A model generated the notes under the pieces. That model was given only the letters and a program-made list of their open reading frames with translations, was not told the DNA's origin and ran no database searches. From Teretinema zuelzerae (GTDB lineage: Bacteria > Spirochaetota > Spirochaetia > Treponematales > Treponemataceae), in contig NZ_JAINWA010000003.1 in the NCBI RefSeq assembly GCF_021021555.1, positions 806,001 through 870,000 on the forward strand: a stretch of DNA of 64,000 nt, written 5' to 3'. Each line of letters starts with the position of its first letter. The stretch's first letter is position 1. Below, piece after piece: positions 52,254 to 63,900 of the stretch. Both the position numbers and the translations under genes were made by a program.

Positions 52254-52282
52254 AGTATAAAGGCCTATGAATCGGAACACAA
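52254..52282 (-). promoter_or_regulatory. FecR-gene promoter
   Basis: Minus strand: TTGTGT (52282-52277), 17-nt spacer, TATACT (52259-52254), 11 nt to the ATG at 52242. The gap to the divergent gene start at 52267 is only 24 bp. Confidence 0.45.
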
Positions 52283-53211
52283 GCAGGATCGATGTACAAT
52301 ATACCTCCGATTCGGTGAATGAAACCCTCCCTCCCCGCCTTCCGGCTCCGGACGCAGGCGCATCCGGAACAGGAGAAACCGGCGTCATACGAACGCTCTG
52401 GTACAATCAGGGAGAGGATCAGTTTCTCCGGCTCGACGACTCCATAGAAGTCCCCTCCTTTCCGGTGCATCACGACATCCGCTCGCATCGTCCCCCCGTT
52501 TTATATGAAGAAAATCTCGCAAAGGTGCTGCGCCAATGCGTACGAGCAATACCCTCTCTTTTCGCCGGCACAACCTGGTATTTCGATCCCGTTTCGATAC
52601 TGACGCCTTCGTTTTTCAGGATCGACGAATGGAATGGCGCCCGATATCTCTACGTGTGCCGCCTCGATCTCGCCGCCCGTCCCCTGGAAATGAACATCCT
52701 CGCGCAGGGCTCGAACGACCGGACGCATCAATACCTGAGCCGGCGGCTCTACTTCGAATGCGACTGGTTTCCACTCGCCGGCGGCCCGGAAGGGGCATTC
52801 GACATAGAAGCTTCGATTCCGGCTACCTGGAAGGGAGAAGCCGGCCAGGGATACATGATCCACGGGATCTGGATGGACTCGGACATCAACAAGTTTTTCA
52901 GCAAGCTGATCCTCCCCCCGGGGATCAGGAACCACCCGTATTATCCGCTCACCTGCAAGCGGCACTGCGTGAGCATGAACGCGGCCGGCCGCCGGAATCC
53001 GGGAGCGCTCCACGCGGCGAGAAGCTTCATCGAACCGGCGCTCGAGGACATTCTGTCGTACCTCAATACCTATTCCTTTTCGGAACTCGCGCCGCTGTTC
53101 GTCGGTTTAAAAAAAGATGTTCCCGAAGAGCTTTCGCAAGAATGGAAAAATCTCAGCGTACGCCCCTACCTCAACGAACAGGACAACAAGGAGTATCAAA
53201 TTGTTTTTTAA
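52267..53211 (+). CDS. Conserved spirochaete-type protein, unknown
   Basis: 314 residues, soluble, no signal peptide. The middle reads as a mixed alpha/beta domain rich in aromatics (FAGTTWYFDPVSILTPSFF, YLYVCRLDLAARPLEM, YFECDWFPLAGG). I do not recognise a family. Its stop overlaps the TTG start of murD by 11 nt, so it is the first gene of the murD transcription unit and may act in wall synthesis or division. Confidence 0.75.
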   Translation: MNRNTSRIDVQYTSDSVNETLPPRLPAPDAGASGTGETGVIRTLWYNQGEDQFLRLDDSIEVPSFPVHHDIRSHRPPVLYEENLAKVLRQCVRAIPSLFAGTTWYFDPVSILTPSFFRIDEWNGARYLYVCRLDLAARPLEMNILAQGSNDRTHQYLSRRLYFECDWFPLAGGPEGAFDIEASIPATWKGEAGQGYMIHGIWMDSDINKFFSKLILPPGIRNHPYYPLTCKRHCVSMNAAGRRNPGALHAARSFIEPALEDILSYLNTYSFSELAPLFVGLKKDVPEELSQEWKNLSVRPYLNEQDNKEYQIVF

Positions 53212-54627
53212 CCCGCCCCCTTTCAAAACCCGCTCTGATCTCGCAGGTCTCAAGGTCACCGTCATGGGGCTCGGCCTTAACGGCGGAGGTTTGGCGACCG
53301 CGCGTTTTTTCGCCGCAAGCGGAGCCCTGGTGACGGTTACGGACAAAAAAACCGCGGAAGAACTCGCTCCGAGCGTCGCGGCTCTCGGCGACTTCCCGAG
53401 CATCCGCTTCGTACTCGGCACGCACGAGCTTTCCGATTTCCAAAACGCGGACATCGTAGTGAAAAACCCCGGCGTTAAAATGCAGGGAAACGAGTACCTC
53501 GCGGCGGCGAAATGCATAGAAACGGACATATCGGTTTTTCTCCGCTTCAGCGCATCGCCCATACTTGCGGTAACGGGAAGCAAGGGAAAGTCCTCGACCG
53601 TCAGCGCGCTTCACTTCGGCCTCAATGAAACAGGACCGAAGGCCCTGCTCGGGGGAAACATCACCGTCAGCCCGCTCACCTTCCTCGACGAGACGGGACC
53701 GGACGTTCCTGTCGTACTGGAGCTTTCAAGCTGGCAGCTCGCGGACCTGCGGGGACGAGGACTCCTCAAGCCCCGCATCGCGATACTCACGCCCATCATG
53801 CCCGATCATCAAAACTGGTACGGCGGAATGGAGCCCTACGTCGCGGACAAAAAGCTCATATACGCGGACATGGATTCATCGTCGAACCTTCTGTGCAACC
53901 GGGACGACCAGTGGGGTCCCGTATTCGCAGAGGAAATAGCAGAAAAACAAAACGGCCCGCGCGTTCGCTGGTATTCAGGAGAACCGCTGGATGAATATCT
54001 TTGCGGGGCATGGCTCGACCCGGACGGCAGAGGCCTCATGAGGAGCGAACCGTGCGGAACGCCGGTAGAAATTCTTCCCGCGGAACTCTCCGTTCCCGGA
54101 AGCCACATGCGCCAAAATCTTCTAAATGCCGCACAGGCGATGGTGCTGTTCGGACGCGATCCGGCGAAGACAGCCGAAGCCCTGTCCCGGTTCCCGGGCA
54201 TTCATCACCGCCTGGAGTTTTTCCACGAATGGGGGGAGTAAAACTCTACAACGATTCGGCAGCGACCATACCGGAAGCCGTCGCGGCGGCCCTCTCCTCG
54301 TTCAGCGAACCGGTCGTCCTCCTCTCGGGCGGCACCGACAAGAATCTCGACTTCGCTCCCCTCGCCCGGGAAGCGCACCGGGCGAAGGCCGTCTTTTTGC
54401 TGGCGGGAACGGGAACGGATAAACTGATACCCCTTCTGCGCGAACAGGGAGTCGCATTCAACGGCCCCTATCCCGATCTCGGCGCCCTTCTCGAAGCGGC
54501 GAAGAAAACCGCCCGGGCAGGCGACCGGGTCGTGTTTTCACCCGGAGCGACCAGCTTCGGACTCTTCCTCAACGAATTCGACCGCGGCGCAAAATTCAAG
54601 GAGACGGCAATCCGCGTGTTTTCCTGA
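53201..54627 (+). pseudogene. murD: UDP-MurNAc-L-Ala-D-Glu ligase murD, interrupted by a frameshift
   Basis: The start is TTG 53201, with AAGGAG 7 nt upstream. The first frame (347 residues to TAA 54239-54241) covers the Rossmann and ATP-binding domains: GSKGKSSTVSALHF, ELSSWQLADL, PDHQNWYGG. It ends HHRLEFFHEWGE. The rest of MurD continues in the +1 frame as GGVKLYNDSAATIPEAVAAAL and runs to 54627 with DRVVFSPGATSFGLF. One extra G in the G6 tract at 54231-54236 restores a single protein of about 475 residues. MurD is essential, so a sequencing error, slippage or phase variation is more likely than loss. Confidence 0.85.
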
Positions 54628-54635
54628 AAAGGGTG

Positions 54636-54641
54636 TATACT
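54636..54641 (+). promoter_or_regulatory. Candidate -10 box of the cyclase gene
   Basis: TATACT lies 9 nt before the ATG at 54651, but no good -35 is found at 16-18 nt. There is no spaced ribosome site before that ATG. Confidence 0.3.
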
Positions 54642-54650
54642 GACGGCACC

Positions 54651-57329
54651 ATGAAAAAGTACCTGCCCTTCGCGGTTCCCGTCGGTATAGTCCTGGTCAG
54701 CTCCCTACTGTTGTTTTCATCCCTGGACAGAAAAATTCAGGACCGGTTCCACCGCGCCCTCCCCCCCCTCAAGGAAGACCAATCGATCCTCCTTTTAAAC
54801 GTGGACGATCTCGCGATCGAGCAGGTCGGCCTTTTCCCCTGGCCGCGGGACATCATGGCGGACGCGCTCGTCTTCCTCAAGGAGATGGGAGCCCGCACGA
54901 TCGTATTCGATTTAAGCTACCTCGACCGAAGCCCGCTCAAGGTCGATCCGGTCTACATCCAAGAGGAGCTGCCGCAATACATCGAATGGCAATTTTCTGC
55001 CGTGGACGAAGCCGTCTCTCAGCTAGTAAACGCCTTCAGCGAAAGAAAAATCGACCCGTCCGATGCCGACGATTGGAAGGGGCAAATGCTGGACATTACA
55101 GCCGAGGCGCGCTCGGGAATCGAGACCTCGGTATCCTACGCGGCACGGGATGTCGATGAGTACCTCGCCAAGGCGCTCGGATTTTTCGGCAATTCCTGGC
55201 TCACGCTCACCATGTACTCGGCCGATGAACTGGGAGGTCCGGACAAGGCCTTCAGCATGGACGCCTACAATCTTCCCTGGCTCAGGGAACACATCGCGCT
55301 TTCGAACATCTATCCCGAAAACGACTCGAAAACGCCTGAACAGCTGTGCTTCCAGAGCGCGCTTCCAGTGCTGATGCAAAAGGCGCGCGGTGCCGGCTTC
55401 GTAAACGCGTATCCCGATCCGGACGGCTACAGAAGGCGCGTCCATCTGGTGATGAAGCACGAAGGCACCTATTACGGGCAGCTGGTGTTCATGCCCCTCC
55501 TGGACATGCTCGGAAAACCGGAAATCGAAGTTACAAACGACCGAATTGTTTTGAAAAACGCCCGCGTCGGCGAACGGACGAAAACGATCAGCATACCGCG
55601 CGACGAAGAAGGCTCGGTCATCGTAAACTGGCCGCGCAAGCAATACGCGGACTACCACGGCATTTCAGTGTGGCAGCTCATCAAGAACACTGAAAAAGAA
55701 CGCGCTCTTCTGACAAATCTGAAGTCGATGGAAGAATACGGTTTTCTGGGATACTGGACGGAGGCCGACACGCCGACAGAGCTCTACGCCCGATGCGACT
55801 ACCTCAAGGAAGAACTGATGGAAGCCGGAGCCGGCCGGAACGAGCTCTCCGCGGACGACTGGCTTGCCTCGCGCGCGGACTTTTTCTCCTCCGTGGAACG
55901 CCTGCTCTCGGCGGAATACGAGACGACCATTCTCTCGGACATCGACACAGCCGATCTGGAAACGAGGGACTATGTGGCGGACTTCTTCGCCGGCATGCGT
56001 ACGCAGTTCGCAGAGCTGCTCGCGTACCGGGAGGAAACAAGGAAGGTAGCCAAGGACGCGTTCTGCATCATCGGAACCACCGCGACGAGCACGACCGATG
56101 AAGGCCTCAACACCTATCAGGAGCGTTTCCCGAACGTCGGCATCCACGCGACGCTCGCGAACATGATCCTCTCGGAAGACTTTCTGGACGACGCGCCGTG
56201 GATCGCATCAGTGCTCAGCGCGCTGCTTCTTTCCTTGCTGATGGGCTACCTGATCCGCCGCTACGATTCGAAGCGGTCTCTCCTCGCGGGAGCAGGAGTG
56301 ATCGTCCTGTCCTGCCTCGTGCCCTTTCTCGTATGGAGATTCGCCAGGGTGTATTTAGGGGTCATCGTACCGCTGGTCTCGACCTCGGGAACATTCGTCA
56401 TCCTCACCGGCATGAATTTCTTCAATACCGTCAGGGAAAAATCCTTCCTCCGCTCCGCATTCTCGCGGTATCTCTCTCCGGAAGTAATCAACGAAATAAT
56501 AAACGACCCCTCTCGTTTGAACCTCGGCGGAGAAAAAAGGGAGATGACCGCGATATTCACCGACATCAGGGGATTCTCGGGGATTTCCGAGCGGATGGAC
56601 CCGGCAGAACTGGTCAACCTGCTCAACCTCTATCTCACCGAAATGAGCGACATCATTTTGGCGAACAGGGGAACGATAGACAAATACGAAGGAGACGCAA
56701 TCATCGCGTTCTTCGGCGCTCCCATAAAAATGGAGAACCACGCGTCCCTTGCCTGCAAAACGGCGATCCAGATGAAACGGGCGGAACGGCTTTTAAACAG
56801 GCGCATCAGGGACGAAAACCTGAGTCCGGAGCCGCTGTTCACCAGAATCGGAATCAATACCGGAGACATGGTCGTCGGCAACATGGGAACAGCGAACAAG
56901 ATGGACTACACGATAATGGGCAACGCGGTCAATCTCGCGGCCCGGCTGGAAGGCGTCAACAAGCAGTACGATACGCGGGGCGTCCTTATCAGCGAACATA
57001 CGCGCCGGCAGATCGGAGACGAGTTCCTGCTGAGGCGGCTCGACAGCGTGCGCGTAGTCGGGGTAAACACCCCGATACGGCTGTTCGAACTGTGCGACAT
57101 CGCAAGCCAGGCCGTGGATGAAGCGATGGAAGAAGTTAAAAACTGGGAAGCCGCGATGGATATGTTCGAAGGCCGCCGGTATCAGGAAGCTTCACTTCTT
57201 TTCGAACGCCTTGCCGCGGCCGACGAAAACGATGGATGCGCACGGCTCTACTCCAGGAGATGCGCCGAGTTCATCGCCCGACCCCCCGAAGAAAGCTGGG
57301 ACGGAGTGTTTAACCTGACCCAGAAATAA
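54651..57329 (+). CDS. CHASE2-domain class III adenylate/guanylate cyclase
   Basis: 892 residues from ATG 54651 (an in-frame GTG at 54633 is possible). An N-terminal membrane helix is followed by a CHASE2 extracytoplasmic sensor (SILLLNVDDLAIEQVGLFPWPRDIMADAL is split over residues 40-70). Three membrane helices lie near 510-590, then the catalytic domain: metal Asp in FTDIRGFSG, KYEGDAIIAFFG and DYTIMGNAVNLAARLE. The C-terminal tail looks TPR-like. It senses an envelope signal and makes cAMP or cGMP. It follows murD by 24 nt. Confidence 0.92.
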   Translation: MKKYLPFAVPVGIVLVSSLLLFSSLDRKIQDRFHRALPPLKEDQSILLLNVDDLAIEQVGLFPWPRDIMADALVFLKEMGARTIVFDLSYLDRSPLKVDPVYIQEELPQYIEWQFSAVDEAVSQLVNAFSERKIDPSDADDWKGQMLDITAEARSGIETSVSYAARDVDEYLAKALGFFGNSWLTLTMYSADELGGPDKAFSMDAYNLPWLREHIALSNIYPENDSKTPEQLCFQSALPVLMQKARGAGFVNAYPDPDGYRRRVHLVMKHEGTYYGQLVFMPLLDMLGKPEIEVTNDRIVLKNARVGERTKTISIPRDEEGSVIVNWPRKQYADYHGISVWQLIKNTEKERALLTNLKSMEEYGFLGYWTEADTPTELYARCDYLKEELMEAGAGRNELSADDWLASRADFFSSVERLLSAEYETTILSDIDTADLETRDYVADFFAGMRTQFAELLAYREETRKVAKDAFCIIGTTATSTTDEGLNTYQERFPNVGIHATLANMILSEDFLDDAPWIASVLSALLLSLLMGYLIRRYDSKRSLLAGAGVIVLSCLVPFLVWRFARVYLGVIVPLVSTSGTFVILTGMNFFNTVREKSFLRSAFSRYLSPEVINEIINDPSRLNLGGEKREMTAIFTDIRGFSGISERMDPAELVNLLNLYLTEMSDIILANRGTIDKYEGDAIIAFFGAPIKMENHASLACKTAIQMKRAERLLNRRIRDENLSPEPLFTRIGINTGDMVVGNMGTANKMDYTIMGNAVNLAARLEGVNKQYDTRGVLISEHTRRQIGDEFLLRRLDSVRVVGVNTPIRLFELCDIASQAVDEAMEEVKNWEAAMDMFEGRRYQEASLLFERLAAADENDGCARLYSRRCAEFIARPPEESWDGVFNLTQK

Positions 57330-57409
57330 GACATCGCAGGACAAGGCCTCGCCGGCGCCGGAACGGGCATCCCGAGGCTGCAGGTTAATTGCAGGCTTTT
57401 GCCGTCAGA

Positions 57410-57456
57410 TAAAAAAAACGCCCCCTCACCAGCGCGATTCGCTTTCAGGGGGCGTT
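57410..57456 (-). terminator. Rho-independent terminator after the small secreted gene
   Basis: Minus-strand 9-bp stem ACGCCCCCT/AGGGGGCGT with a 20-nt loop, followed by eight T. It lies between the convergent cyclase and the small secreted gene. Confidence 0.85.
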
Positions 57457-57477
57457 CGTCTATGATTCGCAGGTTCG

Positions 57478-57912
57478 TTATTCTTCAACCCACTCGATAT
57501 CGTTCGTAGCGTCGCTTGCGCGGGTGGACGCCGTCGATACGCTCGAACGTCCTTTTTCCAGCTCCGTGCCGGTCGAAGATTCCTTAACCTTGGCGCCGAG
57601 TTTTATGCCGCCTTTTGCTGATCCTGAATCCGCGAGCAGTTTTTCAAGAGCGCCTTTCTGCATGGCCTTTATGGCGACGTTCCGGTTTCCCTGCACGACG
57701 ACCAGAGAGGAGTTCAAGCCTACGTTGACGACGGCGGTAGGAGCGAGAACCGAGTCTTTAAGCACCGGCTCCCATTTGCCGGGAGAAACCTCGCGTTCAA
57801 CTTTTCCGGTTACGGATTGAACCGTGTATCCGCCGACTGCGGCGTCCTGGGCAGTCAGAAACGCGCCGAACAGTATGGTCAGAGCAAGGACGAGAATTGC
57901 CGACTTTTTCAT
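57478..57912 (-). CDS. Small secreted FecR-like protein
   Basis: 144 residues with a signal peptide cleaved near AFLTAQ. The mature part (VTGKVEREVSPGKWEPVLKDSVL, VNVGLNSSLVVVQGN) resembles the N-terminal half of a FecR domain and ends in a Ser/Thr/Ala-rich, then acidic tail. GGAGGT precedes the ATG. It lies 58 nt downstream of the giant Ig-like gene, probably as its operon partner. Confidence 0.8.
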   Translation of the reverse strand: MKKSAILVLALTILFGAFLTAQDAAVGGYTVQSVTGKVEREVSPGKWEPVLKDSVLAPTAVVNVGLNSSLVVVQGNRNVAIKAMQKGALEKLLADSGSAKGGIKLGAKVKESSTGTELEKGRSSVSTASTRASDATNDIEWVEE

Positions 57913-57970
57913 TCTTCACCTCCAGTGAATCTAGCTTAAGTATAGATCAAACAACCTCTGCGAACAGCGT

Positions 57971-60900
57971 TCACAGCGTAAAATCCATCAATCCTGCGGG
58001 ATCGAACCCGCGCCTCTTCATGTACGAATATACACCCATGAGAAGAGGATTATCGTCCAGAATTCGATATTCCGTAAAATTGGACGTTTTTTTTACGAAA
58101 TCTCCGTTTTCACCGTCCTCTGCATCCCACACAGTGTTTCGCATGAGCGTATTGGAACCGGTTTTAACAATCGCCCGGGAAGCTGCGCGTTGTTCAGAGT
58201 TTTGCTTAAACCGGGCGAGAGAAGCCGCATGGCGGGCTGAAATACCGCTGTTCTGCGCATTGCGCACGACAGTATCCGTCGCGTCGCGTTCAGGCATCAC
58301 CGGCACGAATAGAGCGTTCGGCTGCACGCTTCGAACGTCTTGAGCCGTACGCAGTTGAGCTTCAGCGGCTGATCCGTTCGTAGACTCGGTTGAAGCTCGG
58401 CGCGTAAAGACTGCCGGCTTCTCGGTCCAAAGAGCGGCCGCCTTCCCTTCATCGGCAATAGCTTCTTTGTACGCCCGCGCGAGATACGCTCCGTTCTCCT
58501 TTTCTGCAGCCGCGAAACGCGCCCCGATAACGCTCTCGTTCACCGCTCCGGCGCCGGTATAAAGCGCTACGGCGGCAGGGCCTGTCGTCAAGGTGTAAGA
58601 AAGAGTGAGCGTTTTAGCCTTCGCGTCGGTAAGAACGAGGGTATAGTTCCCGGCCGCCGTTACGCCGGTTATCGTGGAAGTTCCGGTTGCCACAGTTCCC
58701 GTAGCGGCGCCGCCGACAACGGTATTCGTTCCCGAGGACGCCCCGGCAAGACTCAAGCCGGAAACAATACCGGCTCCACTGTTCCACGACCAGTTCATCG
58801 GGTGGTTGACCCGGGTAAGGGTGTGGGTCGAATCGACATACGAAGCCTTGAAAAAAACCTGCGCCTCGTTGCCCACCGCATCCGTTATGGACATGCGATA
58901 CAGGGTATCGTACGCGAGTCCGGTCAATTCGTTGTATGCGCTCAACGAAGTCCAACCCGTATCGGTATATTTCTTGTATTGACCTACGGCGACATCCGTT
59001 GTTGAAGACACCATTGACGAAGTGATTTTCCAATCGTCCGTGGTATCGCTGGAAGACCAGGACGCGAATGCCGGGGGCGTCGTGTCAGGGGTATACGTAA
59101 CGGCAACTTCGGCATAATTTCCGACCTTGTCGAATACGTAGATCTTTGTTGAATCGGCAGTAACAAGGATTACGGAAGTTCCGGTCGGCAGCGCTGAGGG
59201 CGTTGCCGTCGTGCTAAAGCCGGAGATATCAGAGGCTCCGGATGCGACCGCAAGACTGGAAACATCATAGCGGTCCGCGAGGCGATACGTCAGGGTCGGA
59301 GGGGCGCCCGTAGCGAATAGAGCCGTTCCGCTATGCGTCGTTCCCGTTGCGGGAGTGCCCGAAAGCTTATGAGTACTGTCTACGACGGGAGCGGAAAGAT
59401 CCTTTTGCCACTTGTCGCCGGTGCCGGTATTGATGATTTCAGAACTTGAGGTTAATCCGACGGCGTCTTTCAAATGAATATACAGAGAGGTTGAGCCGGA
59501 TGTCGTCACGCTTGAAGGAATGGCGATACCGGTCTTGGCAGTTCCGCTCGTCCAGGTCTGGTCGGCACTCGAAGCCGCAGTCCAATTCGCCGTTGTGGGC
59601 GCCGTGGTTGAAGTTGCGATGAGCCAGAGTCCCGAGCCTGCTCCGCCGTCCGAAGGCGTAAAAGAAAAGGTTCCGTCCTTGATATATACGACGTTTGACG
59701 CTTCATACATCCAGGTATGCTCCGCAGGCGTGAACGCGGGCCCTGTCGTGACAGAAGGCGCGTTAGAGTCTTTCGCCCACTTAGTATAGGTCGCGTCGTA
59801 GCTGAGTTGTTTCTGCAAAATGTTCCCGACGCCGTCCTTGACGTAGAGATATACTGCCGTAGGAGTAGTCTCAACTAGGCTTGTAAAGTCTACAGTCCTG
59901 GAAGCGCCGTTCCAGGCGTTCCATCCGTTCGTTGCAGAACCTCCATCAATGGAGTTGGCGGTTGCGACGCTCGCCGCGTCCGCGGCCGTCGAGACAGCGT
60001 AGGAAACAACGTCTGAAAGAGCGTCGCTCGCGGCGAAAGTCGTTGTAAAGCCCTGCCCGTAGCAGGCGAGAGTCGCGCCGCTGCCGCCGCCGGCTAGCGT
60101 TCCGGTAGTCGCGGAGAAGGTCGGACCGGTAGTAATCGACGGATTCGCTTCATCGTGAACATACTGCACCGCAACTTCGGCATAGTTTCCAACCTTATCG
60201 AATACGTAGATCTTCGTAGAATCGGTTGTCGAAAGATCGACGCTGATTCCCGAAGGACGAACGCCCGGAGAGGAAGTCGTGCTGAAGCCCGAAATATCAG
60301 CGGCCCCCGCAGCAACCGCCAACCCGGTAATCGCATAACTGTCGGCAAGCTTGTACGTTAATTTCGGAAAAGCTCCAGCTGTGAACAAGGCCGTTCCGCT
60401 GTGTGCGCTTCCGGCGGAAGGAGTGCCGGAAAGAACATGCGTCGCGTCCACCACCGGAGGAGTCGCGTCCAGCCGCCAAACATCGGAAGAATCGGTATTC
60501 TGAAGACGAACCCCGGGAAGAACCCTGCCGGTATCGTCTTTCACATGGAGCCAAACGGCCTGCGCGGCTGAAGCGGAAATTACATCCGATATGTTCACCG
60601 TTACCGGCGTATTGTGAGTCCACGCAAGCGATCCCCAATCAATCGGAGCGGTCGAAGTCGCAGTAAATGCGTACAGCCCGGAGCCGACCCCGCTGTCTGT
60701 TACGGTAAATCCGAGGGATCCGGATTTCACGTACACGGTGTTGGTCGCCGTATCCTCGTCGACCCAGGTGTTCGCCACCGGAGTAAAGACAAGACCTGCA
60801 CCGAGCGCGGGAACATCGTCATCCTTGCGCAGCGTAACCTTCTTCTCGCACGCAAGCGATGTATTCCCGACATTATCCACAGCGTAGAAAGCATACTCAG

Positions 60901-63900
60901 TCGCCGTTCCGGTCGCCGTAAGAGTAACGCCGCTTGTCGTTCCGGTCACATCGGTCGGGGTGCCGCCGTTGTTCCAGACAGCCTTGAAATGTTTCAAGAG
61001 AGATCCGGAATCCGAGCCGCCGCCGAGTGCGAACGTAATCGTGTCGTTAGCGGTGAACCACGTTTCGTTGGCAGTTCCTTCTGTATTCGGATTGATAAAC
61101 TCACCCGTTCCCGCGGCATGAGCGCTCAAGGTCGGCTTTCCAGGAGACGTCTTGTCAAGGTTGAGCTCAAGCACGACAGGCGTCGCGTTCCGGTTCCCGA
61201 CCCAGTCCCGTTCAGAGAAGCTATAGACTTTCCAAACGTTCTCCGCTACCGCGCTCACTTCCACAGTAGGCGTTTCGGCATTGTCGACGGTCCATGTCTC
61301 GGTACCACTGTCGATCGTATATCCGTAGCTCCTGAAACCGGATGGATTCGTTCCCGTATCGCCGGCGTTTCCGAGGACTACATTAAAGTTCGTATCCGAC
61401 GGGACATAATACCTTCCTGCGGAGAAGAGATACGCATTCGCGGGAAGCGTGGGAGTAATGACAGGATCATTTGGACGCGTGGTATCAAGTCCTATGCTCG
61501 AGCTGCCTACGGAACCGGCGTCGGAATTATTCGCAGAGTCCCTCAGGGCAACAGTGACTGTCTTTGCTCCGTCCGCTGCCGTATCGGTGAGAGTCATTCC
61601 TGAGATAGTTACTGTCTGACTTATTCCGATCGGCAGGGTCTGGCCGTCTTTCACCGAGAGCTTCGTCGCGGTCCTGTCGAGTTTTGTTCCATCGTACGTT
61701 GTACCATCCCAAACAAAGGTCGCGGAAGATACATTCACTCCGGTAAAGGTCAGCTCGCTCAAGCCTGAAGCCGTTTCGGTAAACGTGAAGGATGCCGTCA
61801 CCGAAGGCGAAGGAGTAAAGCCGGCCTTAACATCGGAAGTTGCGGAGGTCGCAGTGAGACCGCTGATCGCAGGAGGTGTCGAATCGCGGCTGAAAACTAA
61901 TACATTTGAGGCATCAGAAACATTACCCATCGCGTCTTCAAAGGTAAAATACATCTGAGTGTCGTTAGTCGAATTTTCAGGAGCATAGGATTTCGTGAAA
62001 ATATCGCCGCTTGCAACCTCTGAAACCGGAGAATCTGATTGCACATAATCGCCTGTACCGCCGAGTTTAATAAACTCATAAACCTTCACGATTCCGCTTC
62101 CGTCGGGATCTTCCGACGGACGATCGGTCGCACGGGCGCGAATGTAAAGAACATCGGTATTGCTGAGCCAATATCGTCCGCCTTCGTATCGATAGGAAGT
62201 ACCGGCGGCGTTGGTGCACTCGACGGCCGTTATTACCGGCTTCCGCTGATCGTACACATGGCCGACGCGGTGGACCACCACGTTACCAACATTGTCGGGC
62301 ACGGTAATTTCCGCGAAATACTGTCCGCTGAGAGTAAAAGTAGTATCGGCGGATGCCGGTAAAACGATGGTCGCAGAACCGTTTCCCGATTCATCGAGAA
62401 CGATCGAGGAGGAAGAGCCGATTGCTGTTTCAGTTCCCGAAGCGCTCTTTCGATACAAGGCATATGCCGTGGAAGCTATTTCTGAACCGCTGCCGTCGCT
62501 CGCGCCGGAAAGAACCAGCTTGAACGAGGGATGGGTCGCGCCGCCGGTATACGAGTAATCATTCAGCGCGAGAGCCGTCGCGGCAATTGTCGAGAACGGT
62601 TTGCTATAGAGTGGTACGCCTGCGGTCGTCTGTACTGCCGTATTGAAGGTCGGCGCTGTAGTATCGAGAGTAACGGGCCAGGATTGGGACGCTGTGCGTC
62701 CCGACCAGTCGGAGATTTCCAGGTCGATGGATTTCTCGCCGTCTCCTGCAGTCAGTGATATTGGAACTGATTCAGTTTTGCTCGTCGCGGCGGAAGGAGC
62801 CGGAGCGGTGCCCCATGACGCATCAGCCACCGTCGCGAAATCCCCTGAAAGTTTGCGTTTATACAAGCCGGAAGTTCCGTCCGTTCCTGCAAGATCAAGA
62901 GTTCTATTCCGCGTATTGACGAAGCGCGTTCCTCCGCCGGAAGTGAAATCGACGCTCGCCAGGTCGAATCCGGTTATTACAGGATTTGCTTCGTCGAGAT
63001 AGATAGACCCTGTTCCCGCCGCTCCCCCGTTGTTTCTCAGGGCGTCGGCTGCGGCAACGGAGAATGCCTTCAACCCGTCGCCCGCATCGAGAGTCGCCGC
63101 CAGTTCGACGGTAAATGCTGTTCCGGCGGGGAGGTTGTCGGTCGATGTGAAGGTAATCGTTTTACCGTCTGCAGAGATCGAGGAAACCTGAGCACCCGAC
63201 GGCGGCGTAACAGCGGTAACCGTATACGGGCCCGCGAGCGTCAGCGTTTTTACACCGACTCCGGTTTCAGTGATGGAAAGCTTGATCCTGACAGTGCGCG
63301 TCGTAGTAAAGTTAGCGGCTCCAGGGAAGCCCATTCCGTCGATACGCTCGACTACGGCGGAAACCGTCGGGCTCGTCGTATCCAAAACGAAGGAATTCGT
63401 TCCCGCTGAATCTAGGTCTCGCGTCGAATGATTTCCGGCAAAATCCATCAGATGGATGTAGCCCTTGACCGCTGTATTCTGGCTCAGGATGGAGCTGAAT
63501 TTCGCTGTTCCGTTCACGGCACCCGAACCATATAGATTCCAATTATCGCCGGTCAGAGCGTCATCGAGAACGGAAGAAGCAAGGGAATACACCGCATTCG
63601 ACGAATCGACCTTCCATGCCCGCACGCCGGAACCGTTCAAGCCGTCGGACGGAGTAAACTGCATGGAAGGGGTTTTCCCGTACCGTTTCGAATGATGAAC
63701 GACTTCGGTTCCTAATCCGGCAGTCAAAGCCGAAAAAACAGGACTCGTTTGATCGAGGGAAACCGTGAAGGATGCGGCGGTTCCGGAATCGCCTTCGTTG
63801 CCGGCTGCGTCTGCGAAGGCTGTTTTAATCTGATACTTGCTGCCGTTCGCCAGGGTAAAGGGTTTCGCCGCTACGGCTGACGAAGAAGAACCGTTGACGC

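Noticed and set aside
53117-53200. Upstream extension of murD
   Set aside because: It lies wholly within the preceding gene; TTG 53201 has a well-spaced AAGGAG and fits the MurD N-terminus.
57360-57405. Plus-strand terminator after the cyclase
   Set aside because: CTGCA/TGCAG stem is only 5 bp with a short T run; not convincing.
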